Assembly: GCA_965219005.1 (NCBI GenBank)
Contig: CBDCMS010000003.1
Span: 1,550,001-1,614,000 of the forward strand
Length of the DNA: 64,000 nucleotides
Origin: CAUZIZ01 sp965219005
GTDB lineage: Bacteria; Acidobacteriota; UBA6911; RPQK01; JAJDTT01
Direction of reading: 5' to 3'
The position numbers and the translations under genes were made by a program. Below are positions 1-8,926 of this stretch, in pieces. Every line of letters starts with the position of its first letter. Within the stretch, counting starts at the first letter, position 1. The notes under the pieces are model-generated. The model did not search any database. It worked only from the letters and a program-made list of their open reading frames with translations, and was not told the DNA's origin.

Positions 1-58
1 ATCGTGCCGCCTTCGCCAGGGTTCCCGTAGATTCAACTACGACTTTCTCACCACCGCC

Positions 59-1858
59 ATGACAAACTACATTCAGCGTAAACCGAAAGAAAGCGTCGGC
101 CCATCGGAACAGCCGCTGGGGACAGCTGCTAGGGGTTCTCAGACGAGCCAAAGACTCATCTGGGTTGCGGTCCTATTCTTTCTTTGCCTTTACTTGGCTC
201 AGGGACTCTGGTTTTCGGCGAACTGTGGAATGACCACCGACGAGTTCATTCACATCCCCGCCGGCTTTGCCTACGCGACCCAACACGATTTCAGGCTGAA
301 TCAAGAGCATCCCACTCTCACGAAGTGGCTGGCCGCACTGCCGCTTCTTGCTACCGAAGCCGACTTCCCAAGGGGTTCCAGAATGTGGGAGGAGAGGCAT
401 CAGGCCCTGTTCGCCAGGGATTTCTGGCAGGTCAACAAGAATCGGCAACGAGAACTCTTGTTCCTGGCTCGAATTCCTCTACTTCTCTCCTGCACCGCCC
501 TGGCGATCTTCGTTTTCCTCTTTGCCCGAAGCCTCTACGGCCTCGGTGCTGGCTTCTTGGCGTTGTTTCTTCTCGTGTTGGAACCCAATCTTATCGCCCA
601 CAGTTCACTTGCCAACAACGACGCTGCCGCCGCCATGACATCCCTGGCCACGCTCTACTTCGCCCATCGCTTTTTCTCCTCCCAACGAAGTCGGTACTTC
701 ATCGGAATGCTAGTTTTTTTCGGTTTGGCAATAGTCACAAAGTATTCGTGCCTTGTGCTTTTGCCGATACTGCTCGGTCTTCACGTGTATTACATTTTCA
801 GTCGCCCAGCCAAACCCATTGGCCCCTTCGCTCTGGGACGGTTGCTGAAGCCTGAGTGGGCGAAGAAATTGGTAGCCCTGGTGATCGTGGCGCTGGCTCT
901 CGCAGGGGCGGGAGCCGTCGTGGTAGCAGCCAGCTACGAGTTTCGTGTTACCTTCAACACTCCTGAGAACACTCCCACCTTCATGATGCAGGCGCAAGAA
1001 GCCCTTCCGGAGTGGTTTCCAGGAAAGCAAGTACTCATTGGATTCGCCCAGCTGACACCCTTGCCCAACGCTTACATCAGGGGACTGAACCTGCTCTACC
1101 AGCACCATCAGGCGGGACACCCTGCGGTCCTGCTGGGACAGCGGAGCGACCGCGGTTGGTGGTACTACTTTCCGGTCGTCTTTGCATTCAAGACTCCCCT
1201 CTCTCTCCTGGCGATGATCCTGTTGAGCCTACTTCTCGGGATTTGGAAAAGGCGTCGCATTTCCATGGGTGAAGTCGTGCTGGTCTTTCCCGTTGCGGTG
1301 TACGGGATCTTGGCAATGCTGGGCACCATAAACATTGGAGTGCGCCATATCCTATTCATATTCCCGCCTATGATCATTCTCGCTTCCCGAGTTATCAGTG
1401 GTAGCTTCGGAGGTGGCAAGAGGAATCTTCCGAGTCCCTGCAACCGGTTGAGGCTGTCAAACGTCCTTACGATAGTCCTTTGTGCCTACTTGCTAGTTTC
1501 CGTGTGGCTACAGGCTCCCTATTATCTCAGCTACATGAACGAGCTGGCCGGGGGTGCTAGTCGCCGTGTCTATCTGATGGGGGACTCCAACCTCGATTGG
1601 GGACAGGGTCTACCGGCGCTAGAATCGTGGGGGCGGTCAAACAGAGTGGACAAAGTTCATCTCTACTATCCCTCCAGGGATGATCCGGAGCTATACGACT
1701 TCGAGTATATCCGTGAGCGCAGGTTTCATCCTGGGTCCTTTGTGCCCGGTGAGGTTTACGCATTCACCGCCTTCCTGGTTGCCGACCCTCAATTCTCCAC
1801 TTTGAAGCTCGAACCAGATGAAGTGGTTGGAGGTTGCATCTGGATACTCAAACCCTAG
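59..1858 (+). CDS. GT39/PMT-like membrane glycosyltransferase
   Basis: Probably a polytopic membrane glycosyltransferase that moves a sugar from a polyprenyl-phosphate carrier to a protein or lipid on the outer face of the inner membrane. The first hydrophobic helix is at about residues 33-52 and is followed by an acidic pair (D61-E62 in TTDEFIHIPAGFAY) and an EHP motif near residue 84. This is the arrangement of the first periplasmic loop in the ArnT/PMT family. About ten further hydrophobic segments follow. At 599 aa the length suits the family. The ATG has no clear Shine-Dalgarno sequence. No sugar-donor genes lie nearby, so donor and acceptor are unknown. The family call is fairly secure, the substrate is not. 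Confidence 0.75.
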   Translation: MTNYIQRKPKESVGPSEQPLGTAARGSQTSQRLIWVAVLFFLCLYLAQGLWFSANCGMTTDEFIHIPAGFAYATQHDFRLNQEHPTLTKWLAALPLLATEADFPRGSRMWEERHQALFARDFWQVNKNRQRELLFLARIPLLLSCTALAIFVFLFARSLYGLGAGFLALFLLVLEPNLIAHSSLANNDAAAAMTSLATLYFAHRFFSSQRSRYFIGMLVFFGLAIVTKYSCLVLLPILLGLHVYYIFSRPAKPIGPFALGRLLKPEWAKKLVALVIVALALAGAGAVVVAASYEFRVTFNTPENTPTFMMQAQEALPEWFPGKQVLIGFAQLTPLPNAYIRGLNLLYQHHQAGHPAVLLGQRSDRGWWYYFPVVFAFKTPLSLLAMILLSLLLGIWKRRRISMGEVVLVFPVAVYGILAMLGTINIGVRHILFIFPPMIILASRVISGSFGGGKRNLPSPCNRLRLSNVLTIVLCAYLLVSVWLQAPYYLSYMNELAGGASRRVYLMGDSNLDWGQGLPALESWGRSNRVDKVHLYYPSRDDPELYDFEYIRERRFHPGSFVPGEVYAFTAFLVADPQFSTLKLEPDEVVGGCIWILKP

Positions 1859-1975
1859 TGAATCGACCGGCTTTCACAAGCCTGCGCCTGATCCCTGTTT
1901 TCGTAGCGAGTGCGAGAGCCTCCCCCTGCCGACAAAATCATTGATGCCTGACGAATGTCTGACACTCGGCCATCG

Positions 1976-3664
1976 TTAGTCAGCAGACTCTTTCCAGCCT
2001 TTTGAAACATCCACCTTCACTGACTCCAGCAGGATACCTGATGGGTCGGTTTCCCCCGCCATGGATCGAAGTCGCAGGTAGTTGACACCGAGAGTTTCCT
2101 TCAAGAGTGGAAGAACCGTGACCTGCCGTCCGTCGAGTAGCACTCGACATTGACGTCTGCCGCAATCCCAATCCAAGACGAGCGTGTACCATCGGCTCGG
2201 CTCCAACCGGTGGCTCCCTGCCAACTTGTGGTCTGCATCGATAAACAGGTTGAAGACGCTGTAGAATCGGTCCTCTTCGTCGAAGGGGACGGAAAAGTGG
2301 TCGGTCAGGGCCACCAGGAACCCCTTGGCTCCCGGCATCAGGGAGAATCTAAGGCTGAGGCGACCTGCCCTTCCCAACGGAAAGTTCCTGACCGCTGCTG
2401 CTGGCCAGGTGGCGTCCGGCTTACTGATCTGAAGGACTTTGACATTCTCCTTTTCCGGGTGAGCCGCGAGACCTACTCCCTTCGTCCCGAAGACGGACCA
2501 TTGGTCGAGTCCATCCCCGAAACTGTCTTCTTGACGGGTTTGGTAGAGCCAGGCAGGATCTACGAGAACCACGGAGACTCCACTGTCGCCGTATCCCGAC
2601 GCGACAATTACGTTCCCTTCAGGAGTAACTGTGGGAAAGGGGAATCCCGCACCGTGATCGCCTGTAACCGAATCGGCTTGGGCACCGAGGGGATCTCGGA
2701 GGGCCTCCCTAATACCCCGCCAGGTCCTTCCTTCGTTTTCCGAAATGGCAGCGTGAAGAACGTGCTGGCCTCCATAGGCATGAGGAAACCGGAGACAGGA
2801 GTTCCAGAAGAGCGCGATTTTCTTTTCGTCGAGACGGACCAGCCCTACGGGAGAATCTGAGGAGAGAAAGCGGGTAGCCCGGGCAGAAGACCAGTTGATT
2901 CCCTGTTCTGAAAAGGACTCGTACAGTCGGCCCATCTGCGTTCGAAGAAGCATCCAGACTCGACCGTCTGACAACTCCAAAACAGCAGGCTCCAAGGCCC
3001 CAAACAACCCCTTCCAGTCGGGTGCCGGGGCCTTCAACTCGGCGGAAGACTGCTGCCATGTATCGCCTCCGTTATCCGAGTAAAGAACCGTTGAACGGAA
3101 GTGGCCCAGGTAGGTGAAGGCATCCGTGCCCGCTCCGCGGTTAGCCCAGTTGTGTTTTGTCACATAGGAGAAGGGCAGGAGAATGCGGCCGCTCTTAAGC
3201 TGGATCACCGAGTGGAGTAAAGCTGAACGACCTTCCCAGATCCGCTTGGGTTGCCAAGAATACCCGTCTTTGGATCGAACGTGCCAGATATCCTTGCGAA
3301 GTCGTCTACCTTGGCTAATCGTATTGGCATCGTTTAGGAGGAAGATGTGAAAGTCTCCGTCCCGGGTCTGGAGCATCTCTCCACCGGTCCAAACACCCTG
3401 GTCTTCATGTAAGTGAAGGATCGATCGCGGAGCCGTCCAGGTCCGGCCGCCATCAGTGGAGTAACGTGCGGTGAGTTCGTAGGCCTCCGACGTCTTAGCA
3501 ACGTAGGAAGCGACAAGTCGTCCGTCGGACAACAGCGCAGTATGCGTTCTTTCTTTGAAGGTTGTGACCACAACCGGCGGCTCGGTCTCAGTTGTAGCAG
3601 CGTGGACGATCGGCCCCGCAAATGTCATCAGAAGGATGGTCAAGCGGGCCCTCATTCCAATCAT
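1976..3664 (-). CDS. secreted sialidase-like (BNR repeat) protein
   Basis: Exported six-bladed-propeller exo-glycosidase candidate. A signal peptide covers about residues 1-22 (hydrophobic run ending VHAA). Three Asp-box motifs are visible: STDGGRTW near residue 69, SDNGGDTW near 195 and SENEGRTW near 307; these mark sialidase/neuraminidase BNR propellers. An early arginine (RTHTALLSDGRL, near 39) could belong to the active site. From about residue 380 a second domain starts at a DSFGDGLDQW motif and resembles a concanavalin/LamG-like beta sandwich. The start has a plausible GAAGGT ribosome site. True sialidase activity cannot be shown from motifs alone; many soil-bacterial members act on other glycans. 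Confidence 0.8.
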   Translation of the reverse strand: MIGMRARLTILLMTFAGPIVHAATTETEPPVVVTTFKERTHTALLSDGRLVASYVAKTSEAYELTARYSTDGGRTWTAPRSILHLHEDQGVWTGGEMLQTRDGDFHIFLLNDANTISQGRRLRKDIWHVRSKDGYSWQPKRIWEGRSALLHSVIQLKSGRILLPFSYVTKHNWANRGAGTDAFTYLGHFRSTVLYSDNGGDTWQQSSAELKAPAPDWKGLFGALEPAVLELSDGRVWMLLRTQMGRLYESFSEQGINWSSARATRFLSSDSPVGLVRLDEKKIALFWNSCLRFPHAYGGQHVLHAAISENEGRTWRGIREALRDPLGAQADSVTGDHGAGFPFPTVTPEGNVIVASGYGDSGVSVVLVDPAWLYQTRQEDSFGDGLDQWSVFGTKGVGLAAHPEKENVKVLQISKPDATWPAAAVRNFPLGRAGRLSLRFSLMPGAKGFLVALTDHFSVPFDEEDRFYSVFNLFIDADHKLAGSHRLEPSRWYTLVLDWDCGRRQCRVLLDGRQVTVLPLLKETLGVNYLRLRSMAGETDPSGILLESVKVDVSKGWKESAD

Positions 3665-3757
3665 GTTACCTTCAATTCGAACGGACTAACGACTTGTGTT
3701 CAAGAGCCGCACAGTGCTAGCTTCCAGGTCCTCGCATCAATTGACTGGAAGTGCCGG

Positions 3758-4909
3758 CTAGAGTTTGATCCGGCGAGGCACCTGTTGGTTGGCCTCCCAA
3801 TAGGTCTTCTTCAGCGCGATAACAGGATCCTCGGCGGCGGGCTGCGAACGCCCTCGGATATCGATGGCCCGCGAGACCAGGGTGTGCTCACCAGCAGCAG
3901 GATTCTTCCAGACATAGGACCAGAAGGTCCAGCAGTGGGGTGAATCCAGACCCTGCCCCAGCTCAGTGTTCAGCCAAGACCCACCGTCGATCTTGAGCTG
4001 GACGGACTGTAGCGGCGTACCATCGTTCCAGACCGCCCCCGTGACCCGAACGTCACCACTAGTGCTTCGGGTAACCCGAGCCACGATGGACTTGAGATTC
4101 AATTTGCCCACCGATGTTTCGCGCCAGATGATGGCATCTCCTTGCTGCTCTCCTCGAATGGTCACGTAATCGCGTCCCATGAAACGGCTCAGAAAGCGGC
4201 GGTCGTGAAGCTCGATTCGTTCCAGCCACTTCACCCAGGCCACCCCGTACCAGCCGGGCACAATCAGTCTCAAGGGTGCGCCGTGGTCCTGCTCCAGTGG
4301 TTTTCCGTTCATCTCATAGGCCAGCAGCACCCCGACCTTCTTGGCGTCCTGGATCGAGAGACTACGGGCAAAGTTCTGCTGATATTCGTTGCCGCGTATC
4401 TTCTCAGTCCCCTGGTCCGTGCCGAAGAACACCACCTCGAGGCCGCCGGGCTGGACACCGCATTCCTCCAGCAGAGAAGCCAAGGGCGTCCCTCCCCAGA
4501 CCGCATTTCCGATGGCCCCCATGAATCCTTCTGACGCCCCGTTTCCGGAGCACTCCAGCGTAGCGGTGTACTCCTGCCGGGACCGCGCTTTAAGGTCCTC
4601 GAGGCTGAATGAGCGCGGCTTGGACACCAGACCGCTGATACCCAAACTCCACTGCTCTAGGTTAACTTCGGGAATCCCATAGTGTTTTACGCTAAAGAAA
4701 TCCTCCTGCGGCGTGATCCAGGACTTCAAGCGCTCCCAGATCACCATGGACCTGTCGGGGTTCACCGGTTGAGGATCCAAAAAGGCAACCGGTGTCTCGT
4801 CGTCTTCCAAGGGCGGCAAAGCCAGGCTGAACAGCGGAGAGCCCAGGCTGGCTACTCCGGCAGCCGCAAGGCTTCCCCGCATCCATTCCCGTCGCGTTGT
4901 CTGTCCCAT
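3758..4909 (-). CDS. Tat-exported sulfite-oxidase-like molybdopterin oxidoreductase
   Basis: Periplasmic molybdenum enzyme of the sulfite oxidase family. The start chosen is the ATG preceded by AAGGAGGT, which puts a Tat signal (RREWMRG plus a hydrophobic run) at the N terminus; a longer frame begins 22 codons upstream but lacks such a site. A Cys in the ECSGNG motif (near residue 122) matches the residue that ligates molybdenum in this family. The last ~110 residues look like the Mo-co dimerisation domain. No haem-binding domain is present, so electrons must pass to a separate carrier. It is transcribed away from the gluconate-dehydrogenase-like pair. The substrate may be sulfite or an S-oxide, not decidable here. 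Confidence 0.82.
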   Translation of the reverse strand: MGQTTRREWMRGSLAAAGVASLGSPLFSLALPPLEDDETPVAFLDPQPVNPDRSMVIWERLKSWITPQEDFFSVKHYGIPEVNLEQWSLGISGLVSKPRSFSLEDLKARSRQEYTATLECSGNGASEGFMGAIGNAVWGGTPLASLLEECGVQPGGLEVVFFGTDQGTEKIRGNEYQQNFARSLSIQDAKKVGVLLAYEMNGKPLEQDHGAPLRLIVPGWYGVAWVKWLERIELHDRRFLSRFMGRDYVTIRGEQQGDAIIWRETSVGKLNLKSIVARVTRSTSGDVRVTGAVWNDGTPLQSVQLKIDGGSWLNTELGQGLDSPHCWTFWSYVWKNPAAGEHTLVSRAIDIRGRSQPAAEDPVIALKKTYWEANQQVPRRIKL

Positions 4910-5126
4910 CTCGATACCTCCTTCAAAGCCGCTGCAGATGTCTTGATTCTCACCCTGATGGGTGAAAACTACCAACTTGACGTAGAAGTCTGCGGGGTAG
5001 AAATTGATCTACTGGGAAAGCGGCGCGCAGGCTCCTGGACACCGATGCTATCGTTGTACCTTCGGGTTGGCAAGGATAGAGTTAACTGGAAACATCGCCT
5101 ACCGCACCGTCCAGTAAGGAGGATCG
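4910..5126. promoter_or_regulatory. divergent intergenic region
   Basis: This 217-bp gap separates the divergently transcribed sulfite-oxidase-like gene and the gluconate-dehydrogenase-like small subunit gene. It must carry both promoters. Strong Shine-Dalgarno sequences lie at each edge (AAGGAGG on the minus strand, AAGGAGG on the plus strand). I did not find a convincing operator. Confidence 0.4.
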
Positions 5127-5723
5127 ATGAAGCGAAAAGAGGTTCGTCGTCGTGAGATCTTGAAGACGATCGCCCTTGCTCCCCCAACACTTGCCCAGGC
5201 CGTGTCTGTGGAGAACGTGGAAGCGATTGCACACGCCCTACAAGCTCCGGCGACCGGCGCACCGGGCTGGAAGCCTCGATTCTTCACCTCTGCCCAGAAC
5301 CGTTTCGTAGAGATACTCGCAGAACTGATCATTCCGGAAACCGAATCACCAGGCGCTTCGGCTGCCCTGGTCAATCAGCATATCGATCTGGTGCTCAGCG
5401 AGGAAACAAAGCAGGAGCAGCGCACTTTCCTGGAAGGACTGGAATCCGTCGATCAGATCAGTAGTAGCCAGTATGGCAAATCCTTCTCCAGACTGTCTCA
5501 GGACCAGCAAGTCGCCCTACTCACTCGCCTCGCCGATGACGGCCAGCTGCGCCCTGAGGAGAAGCCTGCTCGACGCTTCTTTCTCGACCTTCGACGGCGG
5601 ACCGTCTTTGCCTACTACACCTCTCGGGTAGGGATCCACGAAGAACTCGATTACAAAGGCAAGCAGGTACTGATGGAGTGGAAGGGCTGTCCTCACCCTG
5701 AAAAACACGGGGACTCCGACTAG
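5127..5723 (+). CDS. gluconate 2-dehydrogenase subunit 3-like protein
   Basis: Small subunit of a periplasmic flavin dehydrogenase. The N terminus (MKRKEVRRREILKTIALAP) resembles a Tat signal; in this family the small subunit can carry the export signal for its flavoprotein partner. The body contains the family-typical stretch FTSAQNRFVEILAELIIPET near residues 52-71 and ends with a region rich in aromatic residues (FAYYTSRVGIHEELDYKG). An AAGGAGG ribosome site precedes the ATG. The GMC flavoprotein gene follows after 19 bp, so the two form an operon. The usual third partner, a multihaem cytochrome c, is missing from this window. Confidence 0.85.
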   Translation: MKRKEVRRREILKTIALAPPTLAQAVSVENVEAIAHALQAPATGAPGWKPRFFTSAQNRFVEILAELIIPETESPGASAALVNQHIDLVLSEETKQEQRTFLEGLESVDQISSSQYGKSFSRLSQDQQVALLTRLADDGQLRPEEKPARRFFLDLRRRTVFAYYTSRVGIHEELDYKGKQVLMEWKGCPHPEKHGDSD

Positions 5724-5742
5724 TCAAGCAGGGACAAGCAAG

Positions 5743-7410
5743 ATGAAGTCATACGATGTCATCGTCATTGGAAGCGGGGCCAGTGGAGGCATAGCGGCCA
5801 AGGTGTTGACAGAGCACGGTCTCGAAGTCTTGCTTCTGGAGGCGGGTCCCAGCATTAGCAGCTCCGACTTTCTCACCCACCACATGCCGTATCATTTTCC
5901 CTTTCGTGGGATCGGGAGTCCCAGCGTCATCCGCAAAGAGGGCTGGCTGGCCGCCCGCGAGCAGACACCTTTCGATGGCTACTATACGAAGTCCAGCCAG
6001 CATCCCTATTCGACAGCCCCCGGGAAACCCTATAAATGGACAGGCCGCTCCCGGATCCTGGGGGGTCGGACGCTGCACTGGGGACGGCAGTCTTTCCGCC
6101 TGGCAGATTTCGATTTCAAAGGAGCGTCGATCGACGGCTACGGGGTCGATTGGCCCCTGACCTACGAGGAGCTGTCCCCCTACTACGACAAGGTTGAAGA
6201 CTACGTCGGGATTCAGGGGTTCAAGGAGGGGTTACCCCAGATTCCCGATGGACGCTTCCTGCCGCCGTTCGCCTACAACTGCTTCGAGCACTTGATGCGC
6301 AAGGCTGCTCGCAAGAAAGGGTGGCGCATGACGGCCCTCAGAACTGCCCAGCTGAGCCGCCCACACCGAGGACGTCCGGCTTGCCACTATTGCGGTAGTT
6401 GCTCTTCCGGATGTGCCGTCGGAGCTTTCTTTTCGAGCGTCGCGGCAACGATTCCGGACGCCGCTGCGACAGGGAGACTCAAGCTCCAGACAGATGCCGT
6501 TGTCCGGGAGGTCCTGGTCGACCAGGAGGGGCGCGCCAAGGGTGTTGCCTACGTGGACCGGAACAGCAAGGCTGAGCGAGAGGTACATGCCAAGGTAGTT
6601 GTTCTCGCCGCAGGAACCCTGGAATCGACGCGAATCATGCTGAACTCGATTTCCAGAAACCATCCGAATGGTCTGTCCAACAGCAGTGGTGTTCTCGGAC
6701 ACTACCTGACAGATCATTTCACGGCGGGTCAGGTGACTGGAGTTCTGCCTGAACTGGTGGGCTCTGAAATCCTCAATGATGACGGAAAGTCCAATGGGTC
6801 CTACATTCCCCGGTTTCGGAATCTGGGAAAGCCTCACCCAAAGTTCATTCGGGGCTACGCCATCATGGTCAAAGGAGGGAGCCGTATCTTTCCCGGCCAT
6901 GCCAACTTGATCGATGGTTTCGGTGCTGACTACAAGCGACAGATAAAGAAGCTGCACCCGGCAATCGTAAGAGTCTACGCCCGCGGCGAACCCCTGCAAA
7001 CCTTCGACAGCTTCGTCGAGATCGACAAGGAAGTTGTGGACGCGTGGGGGATTCCCACTCTGCGCATCCACTATCAGCGAACCGACAACGATCGGCACAT
7101 GCTGCGCGACGCTTTCCAGCAACTCATGGAGCTGATGCATTCAGCCAAGGCGGAGATCCTGAGCACGGATGAGTCACTCAGCGAGCCAGGTGAGATCATC
7201 CACGAAATGGGAACGACCAGGATGGGCAACGACCCTCTAACCAGTGTCCTCAACAAGTACAATCAAGCCCACGACGTGAAGAATCTGTTCGTCGTAGACG
7301 GCGGCAGCTGGCCCAGCTCTGCCTGCCAGAATCCAACCGAAACCATCATGGCACTGGCCTGGCGAGCCAGCGACTATCTGGTCGAGCAGTTTCGCAGGGA
7401 TGAACTTTGA
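5743..7410 (+). CDS. GMC-family FAD oxidoreductase (sugar/alcohol dehydrogenase large subunit)
   Basis: FAD-dependent dehydrogenase of the glucose-methanol-choline group, likely oxidising a sugar or polyol in the periplasm together with the upstream small subunit. The FAD-binding Rossmann motif is at residues 8-34 (VIGSGASGGIAAK and LLLEAG). The C-terminal part carries HEMGTTRMG, containing the catalytic-type histidine, and ACQNPTETIMALAWRA near the end. A cysteine-rich patch (CHYCGSCSSGC, about residues 213-224) could bind an iron-sulfur cluster, as in several gluconate/fructose-dehydrogenase relatives. The gene has no signal of its own, in line with co-export with its partner. Exact substrate unknown. 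Confidence 0.88.
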   Translation: MKSYDVIVIGSGASGGIAAKVLTEHGLEVLLLEAGPSISSSDFLTHHMPYHFPFRGIGSPSVIRKEGWLAAREQTPFDGYYTKSSQHPYSTAPGKPYKWTGRSRILGGRTLHWGRQSFRLADFDFKGASIDGYGVDWPLTYEELSPYYDKVEDYVGIQGFKEGLPQIPDGRFLPPFAYNCFEHLMRKAARKKGWRMTALRTAQLSRPHRGRPACHYCGSCSSGCAVGAFFSSVAATIPDAAATGRLKLQTDAVVREVLVDQEGRAKGVAYVDRNSKAEREVHAKVVVLAAGTLESTRIMLNSISRNHPNGLSNSSGVLGHYLTDHFTAGQVTGVLPELVGSEILNDDGKSNGSYIPRFRNLGKPHPKFIRGYAIMVKGGSRIFPGHANLIDGFGADYKRQIKKLHPAIVRVYARGEPLQTFDSFVEIDKEVVDAWGIPTLRIHYQRTDNDRHMLRDAFQQLMELMHSAKAEILSTDESLSEPGEIIHEMGTTRMGNDPLTSVLNKYNQAHDVKNLFVVDGGSWPSSACQNPTETIMALAWRASDYLVEQFRRDEL

Positions 7411-7732
7411 TTCTTGATCAGTGGCGCCTTAACTGCGCTGGGCCATTTCAGGGGTAAACTTCAGGCGGGGATAGGGAGATTGTGCTGTTGTCCGACCCTC
7501 TCCTCGCAATGAGGCTCACCTCCCTGACAATTCAACTTGCTCGCGGCAGGTGTTTCCGGTCAGTTCTGCCAGCGGCCACGTCGGATCATTTCGGTGAACA
7601 CTTCAGCCCCGCTTACTCCTCGGAACTGGGTTTGATGTTGCTGACATTCGGGGCCGTGCGCGGCTGTGTTTTGCTCTTACATCGATAGATGTCTTTCTCA
7701 GTAACGTTCAGACGTGCGAGCAATTCTTACGG
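7411..7732. other. convergent intergenic gap with a short dispersed repeat
   Basis: A 322-bp stretch between two convergent genes. No coding region was recognised. At about 7475-7511 it holds a copy of a ~40-bp sequence also found near 45139-45181 (about four mismatches and one indel). A second, weaker patch near 7619-7685 resembles 45174-45243. No strong terminator hairpin is visible. Confidence 0.4.
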
Positions 7733-8803
7733 CTACGATCCCTTGCCGAAATTGAAACGGACCCCTGTTGCGAACAAAATGTCATTCTTCTCCAGGTCCG
7801 GGAGAGGGTTGCTGAGAAAACGATCGCTGAAGGTAACGTGCCATGCAAATCCCTTCCCTACTTCGGTCGAGATCGAGGTATCGAACTGAATTCGGAATTC
7901 ACCACTCTCGCTCAGGTTTGGGTAGAAGACCAACTTCTCCGAAAGAGAAGTGCCATCGAACAACTGGTGGGAGAGCTCTTCGCCCAGCACTACCTCAGCG
8001 GCACGGCGGGTGACGTCGCCGCTGAAGAATTCCTGGTTGAAGGCGCCGCCAAAAAGGAGAGAAAAAGTGGTTTGCTTGGTGTCACGAACACGCCAGCCGA
8101 GACCCCCGCCTAGAACGTTTCGCAGATCGAGATCCTGGAATTCGTCGAACTCCAGGTCGATGAACCCGAAGGAAAAGAGACGGTCAGAAAGATTGATATC
8201 GTATTGAGTCCCTCCGCGAACAGCGTTAGCGGTCGTCTCGGATGCGCCCGTGGTACTGTCCCGAGCGAAGAGGGCGGTTGCATAGATCGAGATCTTGTCC
8301 CTCGTTGTTTTGCGCTCGGTTCTCAGCGTGGTCGAAAAATTGGTCGCCTCGGCGTTACCCTGCGCAAGGCTCAACCCCCCATCCAGATTGCCGCTCCACA
8401 GATCCAGGAGGCTCGGATCGCGGAGCCGCTCGATCTCCGCTTTATAGGCTGCTTGAGCTGATTCCGACCGAAGGGATTCAACCGACGACTTGGACACCGT
8501 AACCAGACCCGATTCGGCTGTCCGTACCTGGAAGCTTTTTCCCGAGGTTGAAACCGTCCCCACCAGGACCTGTCCTCCCTTGGCAGCCACGTAGAGGACT
8601 TGCTCGGCCGTAACGGCTTCGATGGCCCCCCACTTGATCTGTACCTCTCCCAGAAACTCGGTAGTGAGACTCATCGTCTCCAGATCAGACTTGACGATGG
8701 TCCCCGTCAGACGATCACCATTCTCGAGCAGGACCCGGTCGGCCTTGAGGCTGCACCAGAAAGCGAATCCGATCAACAGCATGAGTGTGGGTCTGTTTTG
8801 CAT
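7733..8803 (-). CDS. DUF481 family outer-membrane beta-barrel protein
   Basis: Exported protein with a DUF481 (YdiY-like) beta-barrel. The start used is the ATG behind GGAAGGAG; it gives a clean signal peptide (hydrophobic run then LKADRV). Residues ~20-120 repeat a motif typical of the family's N-terminal part (LLENGDRLTGTIVKSDLETM, and a second half with VGTVST), then a barrel begins at DLWSGNLDGGLSLAQGNAE with alternating strands to the C terminus (GVRFNFGKGS). Family members are linked to salt or osmotic stress, but function is unproven. It is divergent from the Gfo/Idh/MocA gene. Confidence 0.82.
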   Translation of the reverse strand: MQNRPTLMLLIGFAFWCSLKADRVLLENGDRLTGTIVKSDLETMSLTTEFLGEVQIKWGAIEAVTAEQVLYVAAKGGQVLVGTVSTSGKSFQVRTAESGLVTVSKSSVESLRSESAQAAYKAEIERLRDPSLLDLWSGNLDGGLSLAQGNAEATNFSTTLRTERKTTRDKISIYATALFARDSTTGASETTANAVRGGTQYDINLSDRLFSFGFIDLEFDEFQDLDLRNVLGGGLGWRVRDTKQTTFSLLFGGAFNQEFFSGDVTRRAAEVVLGEELSHQLFDGTSLSEKLVFYPNLSESGEFRIQFDTSISTEVGKGFAWHVTFSDRFLSNPLPDLEKNDILFATGVRFNFGKGS

Positions 8804-8842
8804 CTCTCTCCTTCCAGATGACTTCACGTCTACCGACTGGGT

Positions 8843-8871
8843 TTGCACAAGAGCTCTCCATAATCCATACT
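8843..8871 (+). promoter_or_regulatory. candidate sigma-70 type promoter
   Basis: TTGCAC at 8843-8848 and CATACT at 8866-8871 are separated by 17 bp and lie about 55 bp before the Gfo/Idh/MocA start codon in the divergent gap. The match is moderate and found by eye only. Confidence 0.3.
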
Positions 8872-8926
8872 TAGCCTACCCGAATTTCTTACGTTTCGAA
8901 GACTCGACGGAGTCTGGAGGTGTCCC

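Noticed and set aside
1859..1975. Terminator after the GT39-like gene
   Set aside because: No stable hairpin followed by a T-run was found in the gap.
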